64,000 nucleotides of DNA from an uncultured Maribacter sp. (GCF_947495965.1 NZ_CANMBB010000007.1:124001-188000); one strand, 5' to 3'; shown: positions 33,262 through 40,601, counted from the first letter of the stretch. Notes: generated by a model not told the origin, from the sequence alone. Program-made: numbers and translations.

Positions 33262-33513
33262 TTACGCCTGTCTTATTCTATTTCTTTTGGTTCTAAAAGC
33301 TAATTCTTTTAAAATTCTAGAATTTTTGTACATATACAAACGTGTTAGTTGCTTTTCGTTGGTAATCTCTAGGTTTTTAAAAGAGATTAATGTTGTTTGC
33401 TCCAACACTACTCCTTTTTCTAAAGTAGTAACTTTTTCCTCAAGAGGTAAGTTTTTTGCAAAACCTAAAACACTCATAAATAAGATTAATAATAATGTAA
33501 TAACTGCTTTCAT
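33262..33513 (-). CDS. Small exported basic protein, divergent member (P4, 83 aa)
   Basis: MKAVITLLLILFMSVLGFAKN...TRLYMYKNSRILKELAFRTKRNRIRQA; C-terminus aligns with P1-P3. Confidence 0.8.
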   Translation of the reverse strand: MKAVITLLLILFMSVLGFAKNLPLEEKVTTLEKGVVLEQTTLISFKNLEITNEKQLTRLYMYKNSRILKELAFRTKRNRIRQA

Positions 33514-33524
33514 AACTAAGATTT

Positions 33525-33544
33525 GGTTCTGTAAAATTAGAACC
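33525..33544 (-). promoter_or_regulatory. Inverted repeat 11 nt 5' of the P4 start codon
   Basis: Minus strand GGTTCT-AATTTTAC-AGAACC: 6-bp arms, 8-nt spacer. Confidence 0.5.
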
Positions 33545-33568
33545 CACCTTAAACAAAAAAGAGATAAT

Positions 33569-33645
33569 ACGCTGAACAACAAGTATTTTCGGCTAGTGTA
33601 AAAAAAATAGATTAAGTACTAAAAAGCATAGATAAACGTATACAC
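33569..33645 (-). promoter_or_regulatory. Two-block upstream element of P4
   Basis: Plus-strand acgctgaacaacaagtattttcgg (33569-33592) and gataaacgtatacac (33631-33645), blocks 61 bp apart. Confidence 0.6.
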
Positions 33646-33759
33646 TACTACTAAATGTTTAACTGTTTTTAGTGCACTTTATCCATACTTATTAAAAAAT
33701 ATTCCAACATAAGAGCATAAATAATATCTTTAAACAAATTATTATATAGTATACATTTC

Positions 33760-34344
33760 ATGAAAAATTACAAACTACAAATACAAGATTATTTAAACAG
33801 GTTTGTTCCATTTTCAGACAACGAAATAGATATAATCTATAAAAACCTAATACTTAAAACTTATAAGAAAAAAGGCTTCTTATTAGAACAAAATTCAATT
33901 TGTCTTTACAATTTCTTTATTTGCAAAGGATTGGTTAGATCGTTTACAACAAATTCTGCTGGAGAAGAAAAAACCAGTCAATTTGCTATAGAAAATTGGT
34001 GGGTAACTAGTATGGAGAGTTTTATGAAAGAAAAGCCTTCTTTTAATACCATACAAGCTATTGAAGAAACTACTGCCTTATGCTTAGATAAAAATACTTT
34101 AAACAGTTTGTATACTAAAGTCCCCAAACTAGAACGCTGCTTTAGAATAATTACAGAGAATATGCTTATTGCTATTTTACGAAAAGATGAAATTTTCATG
34201 AAGCTTAATAGCAAAGAAAGGTATTTAGGTTTTGTAAAGAAAAACCCAACTTTTATGCAGCGAGTGCCGCAATATATGGTCGCCTCCTATTTAGATATTA
34301 CTCCTGAGTATCTTAGTGAATTAAAAAAAACAATGCATCAGTAA
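33760..34344 (+). CDS. Crp/Fnr-family transcriptional regulator
   Basis: Cyclic-nucleotide-binding fold and C-terminal HTH (YMVASYLDITPEYLSELKK). Confidence 0.88.
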   Translation: MKNYKLQIQDYLNRFVPFSDNEIDIIYKNLILKTYKKKGFLLEQNSICLYNFFICKGLVRSFTTNSAGEEKTSQFAIENWWVTSMESFMKEKPSFNTIQAIEETTALCLDKNTLNSLYTKVPKLERCFRIITENMLIAILRKDEIFMKLNSKERYLGFVKKNPTFMQRVPQYMVASYLDITPEYLSELKKTMHQ

Positions 34345-34349
34345 AAAAC

Positions 34350-34439
34350 CTCGGAGCAAGACCGAAAGGTATTAGAAAGAAAATTAGCATTGATTTCGAG
34401 GCAAGTGTTGGAGCATTTAAATCTCGATTATCGAGTAAA
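34350..34439 (+). repeat. 90-bp hairpin-rich dispersed repeat, copy B
   Basis: CTCGGAGCAAGACCGAAAGGTATTAGAAAG...CTCGATTATCGAGTAAA. Confidence 0.93.
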
Positions 34440-34516
34440 TATTTCTTAAGAAATCCTAAGAAGTTATGCCTAGTGTACTTTCTAATTTTGTTGCCTCTAA
34501 TTAAAAAACAATAATA

Positions 34517-34969
34517 ATGGAAAGAATTACCTATCAAGATATTCCAGACGGAATGTTTCAAAAACTAAAAAATATTGAAGATTTTATTAATCAATCACCT
34601 CTTAACGAGTCTTTATTAAAATTAATTAAACTGCGCGTTTCTCAAATTAACGGATGCGCCTATTGTGTAGATATGCACTACAAAGAACTAAAACACATAA
34701 ACGAAACAGAACTCCGTTTATCTTCTTTAGTGGTATGGAAAGAAACACCATATTTTTCAGAAAAAGAAAGGGCTGTTTTAAATTTTTCGGAAACTTTAAC
34801 ACAAATAGACAATACTCCTATTAATAATGAAATTTATAAAACCTTAGAAGAATATTTTTCTAAATCTGAAATATGCTATATAACACTTGCTATTACGCAA
34901 ATAAATACTTGGAATAGACTTATGAAAACTTTTTTATTTACTCCAGGTAATTATAAAGTTTCGATGTAA
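34517..34969 (+). CDS. AhpD-like carboxymuconolactone decarboxylase-family protein
   Basis: RVSQINGCAYCVDMHYKEL (CxxC...H) motif. Confidence 0.9.
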   Translation: MERITYQDIPDGMFQKLKNIEDFINQSPLNESLLKLIKLRVSQINGCAYCVDMHYKELKHINETELRLSSLVVWKETPYFSEKERAVLNFSETLTQIDNTPINNEIYKTLEEYFSKSEICYITLAITQINTWNRLMKTFLFTPGNYKVSM

Positions 34970-35023
34970 TCGTAGTATTTTAAGAAAACAATATGTAATA
35001 GAAACTAAAATACTAAAACTAGA

Positions 35024-35245
35024 TTAAGCCAATTTAGCTTTGTTTCTTTTAGTAGTAAAAGTTAAAGCCTTTTTTACTTTAGCATTTGTTCTTTTATATA
35101 AACGTGCAACCTCTGTAGTTTTAACTGTAGTTTCTGTTACAATTGTTTTTTCTATAGTAACAACCTTTAATTCATTAGTGTTGTTTTGAGCTTGTGCTGC
35201 AACAGAGATAAAAAGAACAAAAATTAAAGTTAAGATAGTTTTCAT
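35024..35245 (-). CDS. Small exported basic protein (P1, 73 aa)
   Basis: MKTILTLIFVLFISVAAQAQNNTNELKVVTIEKTIVTETTVKTTEVARLYKRTNAKVKKALTFTTKRNKAKLA; ORF-track extension to 35278 uses a TTG inside the palindrome. Confidence 0.85.
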   Translation of the reverse strand: MKTILTLIFVLFISVAAQAQNNTNELKVVTIEKTIVTETTVKTTEVARLYKRTNAKVKKALTFTTKRNKAKLA

Positions 35246-35250
35246 GACTT

Positions 35251-35274
35251 GCGTTTTATATATAATTAAAACGC
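35251..35274 (-). promoter_or_regulatory. Inverted repeat 5 nt 5' of the P1 start codon
   Basis: Minus strand GCGTTTTA-ATTATATA-TAAAACGC. Confidence 0.55.
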
Positions 35275-35300
35275 CCAAAGCCGTATGCAGCTAGGTTACA

Positions 35301-35378
35301 AAACGCTGAAAACCCCTTATTTTTCGGCAATCGACACTAATACAGATAAAGTGTAAAAAATGCTCGATAAACGTACAC
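35301..35378 (-). promoter_or_regulatory. Two-block upstream element of P1
   Basis: Plus-strand aaacgctgaaaaccccttatttttcgg and gataaacgtacac, blocks 62 bp apart. Confidence 0.6.
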
Positions 35379-35531
35379 ACACCTAAAAACGGCTTATCGA
35401 GATAATGTGTTTTTAAACGACATTTATAGATTGATTTTTTACTTGTTTGTTGCATAAAAAGCATCAAAAAAATATAGAAATGTAATTTTCATTATCATGT
35501 TACTATATTTGCTTGCCAAAAAAATTATACT

Positions 35532-36206
35532 ATGAACTATCAGTATTTAAAAAATAAGATTCCTGTATTACTATTATTAGTAACTCTTACATTCCCGGCT
35601 TATGTACAAAGTCAGGAAAGTAATTTTGGAAATTGGCTTATCTATATTGGAAATAAAAAATTAAATAGTAAATGGAATCTTCATAACGAAGTACAATTAC
35701 GAAACTATAATGCCATAGGAGACTTAGAACAATTACTACTAAGAACAGGTTTAGGCTACTCGTTTAATGAAAACAAAAATAATATCTTATTAGGCTATGG
35801 CTATATTACTTCTGAAAACTACATAGTTAATACAAATGATAAGTTTAGCGTAAATGAGCATCGAATTTTTCAGCAATTTACATCTAAACAAAGTATAGGA
35901 ATTGTTTCAGTTAACCATAGGTATAGATTTGAACAACGTTTTGTTGCTAACGATTTTAAAATGCGTTTCCGATATTTCTTAGCTATTAATGTTCCGTTAA
36001 GTAAAGAAAAGGACAAATACTACTTTTCTGCTTATAATGAGATTTTCTTAAATACTAAAACTTCTATTTTTGATAGAAATAGAGTTTATGCAGGTCTTGG
36101 ATATAAAATAAACAAAAACATACGTCTAGAAGCTGGTTACATGAACCAGTTTTTTGAAACTACTAGCCGCGATCAGTTTAATATTATAAGTTTTGTTAAT
36201 TTTTAA
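35532..36206 (+). CDS. DUF2490-like exported protein
   Basis: Signal peptide; NFGNWLIYIGNKKLNSKWNLHNEVQLRNYN and beta-barrel-like strands. Confidence 0.85.
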   Translation: MNYQYLKNKIPVLLLLVTLTFPAYVQSQESNFGNWLIYIGNKKLNSKWNLHNEVQLRNYNAIGDLEQLLLRTGLGYSFNENKNNILLGYGYITSENYIVNTNDKFSVNEHRIFQQFTSKQSIGIVSVNHRYRFEQRFVANDFKMRFRYFLAINVPLSKEKDKYYFSAYNEIFLNTKTSIFDRNRVYAGLGYKINKNIRLEAGYMNQFFETTSRDQFNIISFVNF

Positions 36207-36217
36207 GAATAGTAAGT

Positions 36218-36709
36218 TTGATTCCAAGAATAGAAATTAGTAAAGACAAGAAACTAATTGGCAAACAATTAAAAATGTCTTTGGTAGATAATAAAACCCC
36301 TACGCTATGGAAAAGTTTTATGCAACAAAAAAAACAGATTTCTAATGTAGTAAACGCTGCTTTATATTCTATTCAGGTTTATGATGCCTCATTAGATTTT
36401 AAAAACTTTAATCCGCATACAGTTTTTACCAAATGGGCTGCTGCCGAAGTAACAGATTATAATGCTATACCAAATGCAATGGAATCTTTTATTTTACCAG
36501 GAGGTATGTATGCCGTTTTTATTCATAAAGGAAAAACAAGCGACTTTCCTAAAACTATGCAATACATATTTGGAACTTGGCTACCGCAATCTAAATATAA
36601 TTTAGACCAAAGACCACATTTTGAAATACTAGGAGAAAAATATAAAAACAATTCTGAGGATTCTGAAGAAGAAGTTTGGATTCCTATTAAAGATAAAATC
36701 TTAAGCTAA
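36218..36709 (+). CDS. GyrI-like / AraC effector-binding-domain protein
   Basis: PRIEISKDKKLIGKQLKMSLVDNKTPTLWKSFM...; TTG start inferred. Confidence 0.8.
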   Translation: MIPRIEISKDKKLIGKQLKMSLVDNKTPTLWKSFMQQKKQISNVVNAALYSIQVYDASLDFKNFNPHTVFTKWAAAEVTDYNAIPNAMESFILPGGMYAVFIHKGKTSDFPKTMQYIFGTWLPQSKYNLDQRPHFEILGEKYKNNSEDSEEEVWIPIKDKILS

Positions 36710-36922
36710 TTTTGCTTTGTTTCTTTTAGTAGTAAAAGTTAACGCCTTTTTTACTTTAGCATTTGTTCTTTTATATAAACGTGCAACTTCCGTTTTCTTA
36801 ACTGTAGTTTCTTTTACAATTGTCTTTTCTATAGTAACCACTTTAACTTCTTGCGTGTTGTTTTGAGCTTGAGCAGCTACTCCGATAAAAAGAACAAAGA
36901 TTAAAGTTAAGATAGTTTTCAT
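36701..36922 (-). CDS. Small exported basic protein (P2, 73 aa)
   Basis: Near-identical to P1; its 3' end overlaps the 36218 gene by 9 bp tail to tail. Confidence 0.85.
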   Translation of the reverse strand: MKTILTLIFVLFIGVAAQAQNNTQEVKVVTIEKTIVKETTVKKTEVARLYKRTNAKVKKALTFTTKRNKAKLA

Positions 36923-36927
36923 GACTT

Positions 36928-36951
36928 GCGTTTTATATATAATTAAAACGC
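36928..36951 (-). promoter_or_regulatory. Inverted repeat 5 nt 5' of the P2 start codon
   Basis: Same GCGTTTTA-ATTATATA-TAAAACGC sequence as P1. Confidence 0.55.
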
Positions 36952-36977
36952 CCAAAGCCGTATGCAGCTAGGTCATA

Positions 36978-37055
36978 AAACGCTGAAAACCCCTTATTTT
37001 TCGGTAACTGACACTAATACAGATAAAGTGTAAAAAATGCTCGATAAACGTACAC
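36978..37055 (-). promoter_or_regulatory. Two-block upstream element of P2
   Basis: cgctgaaaaccccttatttttcgg (from 36981) and gataaacgtacac (from 37043), 62 bp apart. Confidence 0.6.
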
Positions 37056-37150
37056 ACACCTAAAAACCTCTTACCGAAAGAAAGTGCTTTTAATCGGAAA
37101 ATAAGATGCTTTTCTTTTGTGAAAGAAGATAAGATTACTACCTTAAAAAA

Positions 37151-37720
37151 ATGAAAGACAAGATTACTCCTATTATTCACTCCGTAACTCCCCTACCTAT
37201 TTCATCTTTAGAGAAAATAAATAAACTGGTTACCTATAGTTTTCTAAAAAAAGGAGAACCAATAACTAAGGTTGGTCAAACTAATAACTTAGAGTACTTT
37301 TTAATTAAAGGTATTTGCAAGAGTTTCCTTTATACACCAGAAGGAGAAGATATAACAATTTCCTTCTTTATGTCTGGCTCTGTCTTATCACCAAACACAA
37401 CAAGAAGTTTAGAAGGAAAATCTATATTAAATATAAGTACATTAACAGATGTAGAAATTGCAACAATTGATGCCGACAAATTAGAAAGATTAATGATTGA
37501 AGATCTAGAAATTAGACATTTTGCAAATACCGTATTAAGGAAAGAACTAATAACAAAAGTTCAAAAAGAAATAGGATTAGCCTCTCTTAAAGGCAAAGAC
37601 CGATTAGAACGACTAAGAAAACAATTTCCTAATATTGAGAATCTTGTACCACATACAGATATTGCTTCTTATTTAGGAATAACAACTATTTCTTTAAGCA
37701 GACTAAGAACACAATCGTAA
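37151..37720 (+). CDS. Crp/Fnr-family transcriptional regulator
   Basis: cNMP-binding-like region and HTH (DIASYLGITTISLSRLR). Confidence 0.88.
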   Translation: MKDKITPIIHSVTPLPISSLEKINKLVTYSFLKKGEPITKVGQTNNLEYFLIKGICKSFLYTPEGEDITISFFMSGSVLSPNTTRSLEGKSILNISTLTDVEIATIDADKLERLMIEDLEIRHFANTVLRKELITKVQKEIGLASLKGKDRLERLRKQFPNIENLVPHTDIASYLGITTISLSRLRTQS

Positions 37721-37784
37721 CTCTTATCATTTGTTAATGGATATAATTTTTTAATGGAGCATTTTTGCTTTATAAAAAAAATGT

Positions 37785-38378
37785 ATGTCTATTTTAAATT
37801 CTATTCTCTTAAAAACTTCGTCCGTTAAAAAATTAAGTATCACATTTGTCGCAAGTCACTGTATCCTGATACTAATGATGGTATATACTTTTCCAGTAAT
37901 TAATAGTCAAATTGGTACTAAAGCATTTGACCTTCAAAATTTAGGTTATTCTTTATCTACAGCAGAATTAATAATAAGTAAACTTAATAATGAAACCATC
38001 AATCTTTACCTATTTCCACAATTAACCCTCTTAGATATATTTTATCCTTTTCTTTTAGCTTTATTTTTAAGTAGTTTTTTATTTCGTCTTATCAAAATTA
38101 CAAATAACAGTACTAGAATAACATTTCCTCTTTTGCTCCTTCCTTTTTTAGCTATGGCATTTGATTATTCTGAAAACATATGCATTATCTTAATGATTAC
38201 AAAGTCTGTGGAAATATCTAAATCTTTTGTTTTACTATCTAGCACACTTACTATCTTAAAAAGCTTACTAACTACTTTTTCATGGATAGCTGTTTTAATA
38301 TTTGCCATGATGTGGATTAGAATAAAAATCTTGAATAGAAAAGCTAAAACACCTTTGGGCAAAACGCAATCTACTTAA
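37785..38378 (+). CDS. Multi-TM membrane protein (197 aa), unknown function
   Basis: About four hydrophobic segments, intact ORF following the Crp/Fnr gene. Confidence 0.75.
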   Translation: MSILNSILLKTSSVKKLSITFVASHCILILMMVYTFPVINSQIGTKAFDLQNLGYSLSTAELIISKLNNETINLYLFPQLTLLDIFYPFLLALFLSSFLFRLIKITNNSTRITFPLLLLPFLAMAFDYSENICIILMITKSVEISKSFVLLSSTLTILKSLLTTFSWIAVLIFAMMWIRIKILNRKAKTPLGKTQST

Positions 38379-38423
38379 ACAAGGGTTATATATTATCCAA
38401 ATTACTAATAGGGAGTAAATAAT

Positions 38424-38513
38424 CTAGAGACAATCCCACTAGGCATTAGAACAAAAATTAGCATTGATTTAGACGAAAGCGTTGGAGCATTTAAATCTCG
38501 ATTATCGAGTAAA
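38424..38513 (+). repeat. 90-bp hairpin-rich dispersed repeat, copy C
   Basis: CTAGAGACAATCCCACTAGGCATTAGAACA...CTCGATTATCGAGTAAA; ends 2 bp before the complement of the P3 stop codon. Confidence 0.92.
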
Positions 38514-38515
38514 GG

Positions 38516-38737
38516 TTAAGCCAATTTAGCTCTGTTTCTTTTAGTAGTAAAAGTTAACGCCTTTTTTACTTTAGCATTTGTTCTTTTATATAAACGTGCA
38601 ACCTCTGTAGTATTAACTGTAGTTTCTGTAACAATTGTCTTTTCTATAGTAACTACTTTAACTTCTTTAGTGTTGTTTTGAGCTTGAGCAGCTACTGTAA
38701 TAAAAAGAACAAAGATTAAAGTTAAGATAGTTTTCAT
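38516..38737 (-). CDS. Small exported basic protein (P3, 73 aa)
   Basis: MKTILTLIFVLFITVAAQAQNNTKEVKVVTIEKTIVTETTVNTTEVARLYKRTNAKVKKALTFTTKRNRAKLA. Confidence 0.85.
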   Translation of the reverse strand: MKTILTLIFVLFITVAAQAQNNTKEVKVVTIEKTIVTETTVNTTEVARLYKRTNAKVKKALTFTTKRNRAKLA

Positions 38738-38742
38738 GACTT

Positions 38743-38766
38743 GCGTTTTATATATAATTAAAACGC
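38743..38766 (-). promoter_or_regulatory. Inverted repeat 5 nt 5' of the P3 start codon
   Basis: Same palindrome as P1 and P2. Confidence 0.55.
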
Positions 38767-38792
38767 CCAAAGCCGTATGTAGCTAGGTTACA

Positions 38793-38870
38793 AAACGCTG
38801 AAAACCCCTTATTTTTCGGCAACTGACACAAATATGGATAAAGTGTAAAAAATGCTCGATAAACGTACAC
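38793..38870 (-). promoter_or_regulatory. Two-block upstream element of P3
   Basis: cgctgaaaaccccttatttttcgg (from 38796) and gataaacgtacac (from 38858), 62 bp apart. Confidence 0.6.
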
Positions 38871-38915
38871 ACATCCAAAAACACCTTATCTAAAGAAAGT
38901 GTTTTTAATCGGATT

Positions 38916-39602
38916 CTAAACACCTATAGAAAGTAATAAATTAGGGTTGGGGCAATTTTTAGAATAATAGTCTATATCTGCCTTAGAAGATACACCAGGA
39001 TAATCTCCAAAATTCCCTTGTAAATCTTTTATAATTTGGAAGTGTAAATGTGGAGCATAGTTAACATTAATCTCCGGCGCTCCCATTTCAGCAAGAATTT
39101 CGTCCTGTTTAAATTCTTTACCTACATACAATTGCTCTAAAGAAGAAATAGATAAGTGCCCATATAAAGTATAAAAGATAACATTATTTACAGAATGTTC
39201 TAAAATTATAGTTGGGCCATAATCTCCAGCGGTAGTATTATTTTTAAAACTATGAACTTTACCGTCCATAGGAGTTATTATAGGTGTACCTATTGGTGCC
39301 CACACATCTAATCCTAAATGAATATTTCTAACAAAATCAGATGCACTATTAAAACTAGGGGTATTAGCATACAAATTTCTTTGCTCCAAGTAACCGCCAT
39401 AAGCAACCTTTGCTTTCGAAGCAGCTAAAACTGTATCTATATATTCTTGACATCCTGCTGGCGTAGTAATATTGTAGTGTTCAAGACTAGTATTTGAAAC
39501 AGATAAATCTAAAGGAGTATATACATCGAAAGAAAATTGGGAATCAATAATAGGTATAGGTTTTTTAGGAATAGCAGCTAATATCTTTTCTAAATCTGTC
39601 AT
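38916..39602 (-). CDS. M23-family (LytM-like) metallopeptidase, no obvious signal peptide
   Basis: NIHLGLDVWAPIGTPIITPMDGKV, LYGHLS, APHLHFQI. Confidence 0.88.
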   Translation of the reverse strand: MTDLEKILAAIPKKPIPIIDSQFSFDVYTPLDLSVSNTSLEHYNITTPAGCQEYIDTVLAASKAKVAYGGYLEQRNLYANTPSFNSASDFVRNIHLGLDVWAPIGTPIITPMDGKVHSFKNNTTAGDYGPTIILEHSVNNVIFYTLYGHLSISSLEQLYVGKEFKQDEILAEMGAPEINVNYAPHLHFQIIKDLQGNFGDYPGVSSKADIDYYSKNCPNPNLLLSIGV

Positions 39603-39723
39603 ATTGTAAACTTAAAACAAGAATAGCTTTATATTAAATTTGATATAAATTTTTAATTAACAACTTTTTAACCCTATTCTATTGTAAGGTATTTTATCTT
39701 TTGAGTACTAAAACAGAAAAAAT

Positions 39724-40410
39724 ATGTCCTTTATAAAATTATTACTAGCATCAACTTCATTTTTTTTTACCCTTGGATGCCAATCTAAAATAAAAAAAGA
39801 AATACCTGTTACACAAGAAATACAAGAAGTAGCAGAAGTAAAACTTACACCACAAGAATTAAGCGACTATGAAACTGCTTATTTTGCTAGCGGATGTTTT
39901 TGGTGTGTAGAAGCTATTTTTGAAAGTGTAAAAGGAGTTAAAGAAGTAGTATCTGGCTATTCTGGAGGAAAAGAGAAAAACCCAACTTATGAAGATGTTG
40001 GTTATGGAAAAACTACCCATGCAGAAACAGTTGAAGTTTTTTATGATCCAAATGTAATTTCTTTTACTGCTTTAGTTCAAGTATTTTTTGGCTCACATGA
40101 CCCAACTACACTAAACCGCCAAGGACCAGACAAAGGAACACAATATAGATCTATAGCTTTTTATAAAAATGAAAAAGAGAAAGAAATTATTACCTCTTAT
40201 ATAAAAGCTTTAAAAGACCAAAATGTATATGATGGTTTACCTATAACAACAGAAGTAACCGCTTTTTCTAAATTTTATAAAGCAGAAGAGTACCATCAAG
40301 ATTATGAAAAAAGAAACCCAGATAACTCCTATATAAAAAATGTATCTATCCCAAGGCTAAATAGATTTAAAAAGAATTTTGGAGAATTTTTAAAAGATAA
40401 TTCACACTAA
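39724..40410 (+). CDS. msrA: Peptide-methionine (S)-S-oxide reductase, lipoprotein form
   Basis: ASGCFWCVEAIFESVKGVKEVVSGYSGG; N-terminal lipobox TLGC. Confidence 0.95.
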   Translation: MSFIKLLLASTSFFFTLGCQSKIKKEIPVTQEIQEVAEVKLTPQELSDYETAYFASGCFWCVEAIFESVKGVKEVVSGYSGGKEKNPTYEDVGYGKTTHAETVEVFYDPNVISFTALVQVFFGSHDPTTLNRQGPDKGTQYRSIAFYKNEKEKEIITSYIKALKDQNVYDGLPITTEVTAFSKFYKAEEYHQDYEKRNPDNSYIKNVSIPRLNRFKKNFGEFLKDNSH

Positions 40411-40423
40411 ACTGAATTTTATT

Positions 40424-40470
40424 AAAAAAAAGCTTCTTTATTACCTATGTAATAAAGAAGCTTTTTTTTA
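40424..40470 (+). terminator. Rho-independent terminator after msrA
   Basis: AAAAAAAAGCTTCTTTATTAC...GTAATAAAGAAGCTTTTTTTTA. Confidence 0.88.
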
Positions 40471-40601
40471 TACTATCCCCTGCACAATAATGAGAATACT
40501 CCTTATTTTCCTAGTTAGGAATAAGATTAACACAATTACTTTATGTATTTTATAGATAAAATGTAAAATATATTCTAATAATTTGTACCTTCGATTTCCC
40601 T

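Noticed and set aside
35246-35278. 84-aa versions of the peptide ORFs (MGVLIIYKTQV...) in the ORF track
   Set aside because: They use a TTG start and translate the inverted repeat; the ATG giving a canonical signal peptide (MKTILTLIFVLF) is far more likely, and P4 does not share the extension.
37785-38378. Phage holin or toxin interpretation of the 197-aa membrane protein
   Set aside because: Only hydrophobicity supports it; no lysis genes or antitoxin partner nearby.
26881-38513. The three 90-bp repeats as a CRISPR array
   Set aside because: Copies are kilobases apart, separated by genes, longer than CRISPR repeats, and no cas genes are present.
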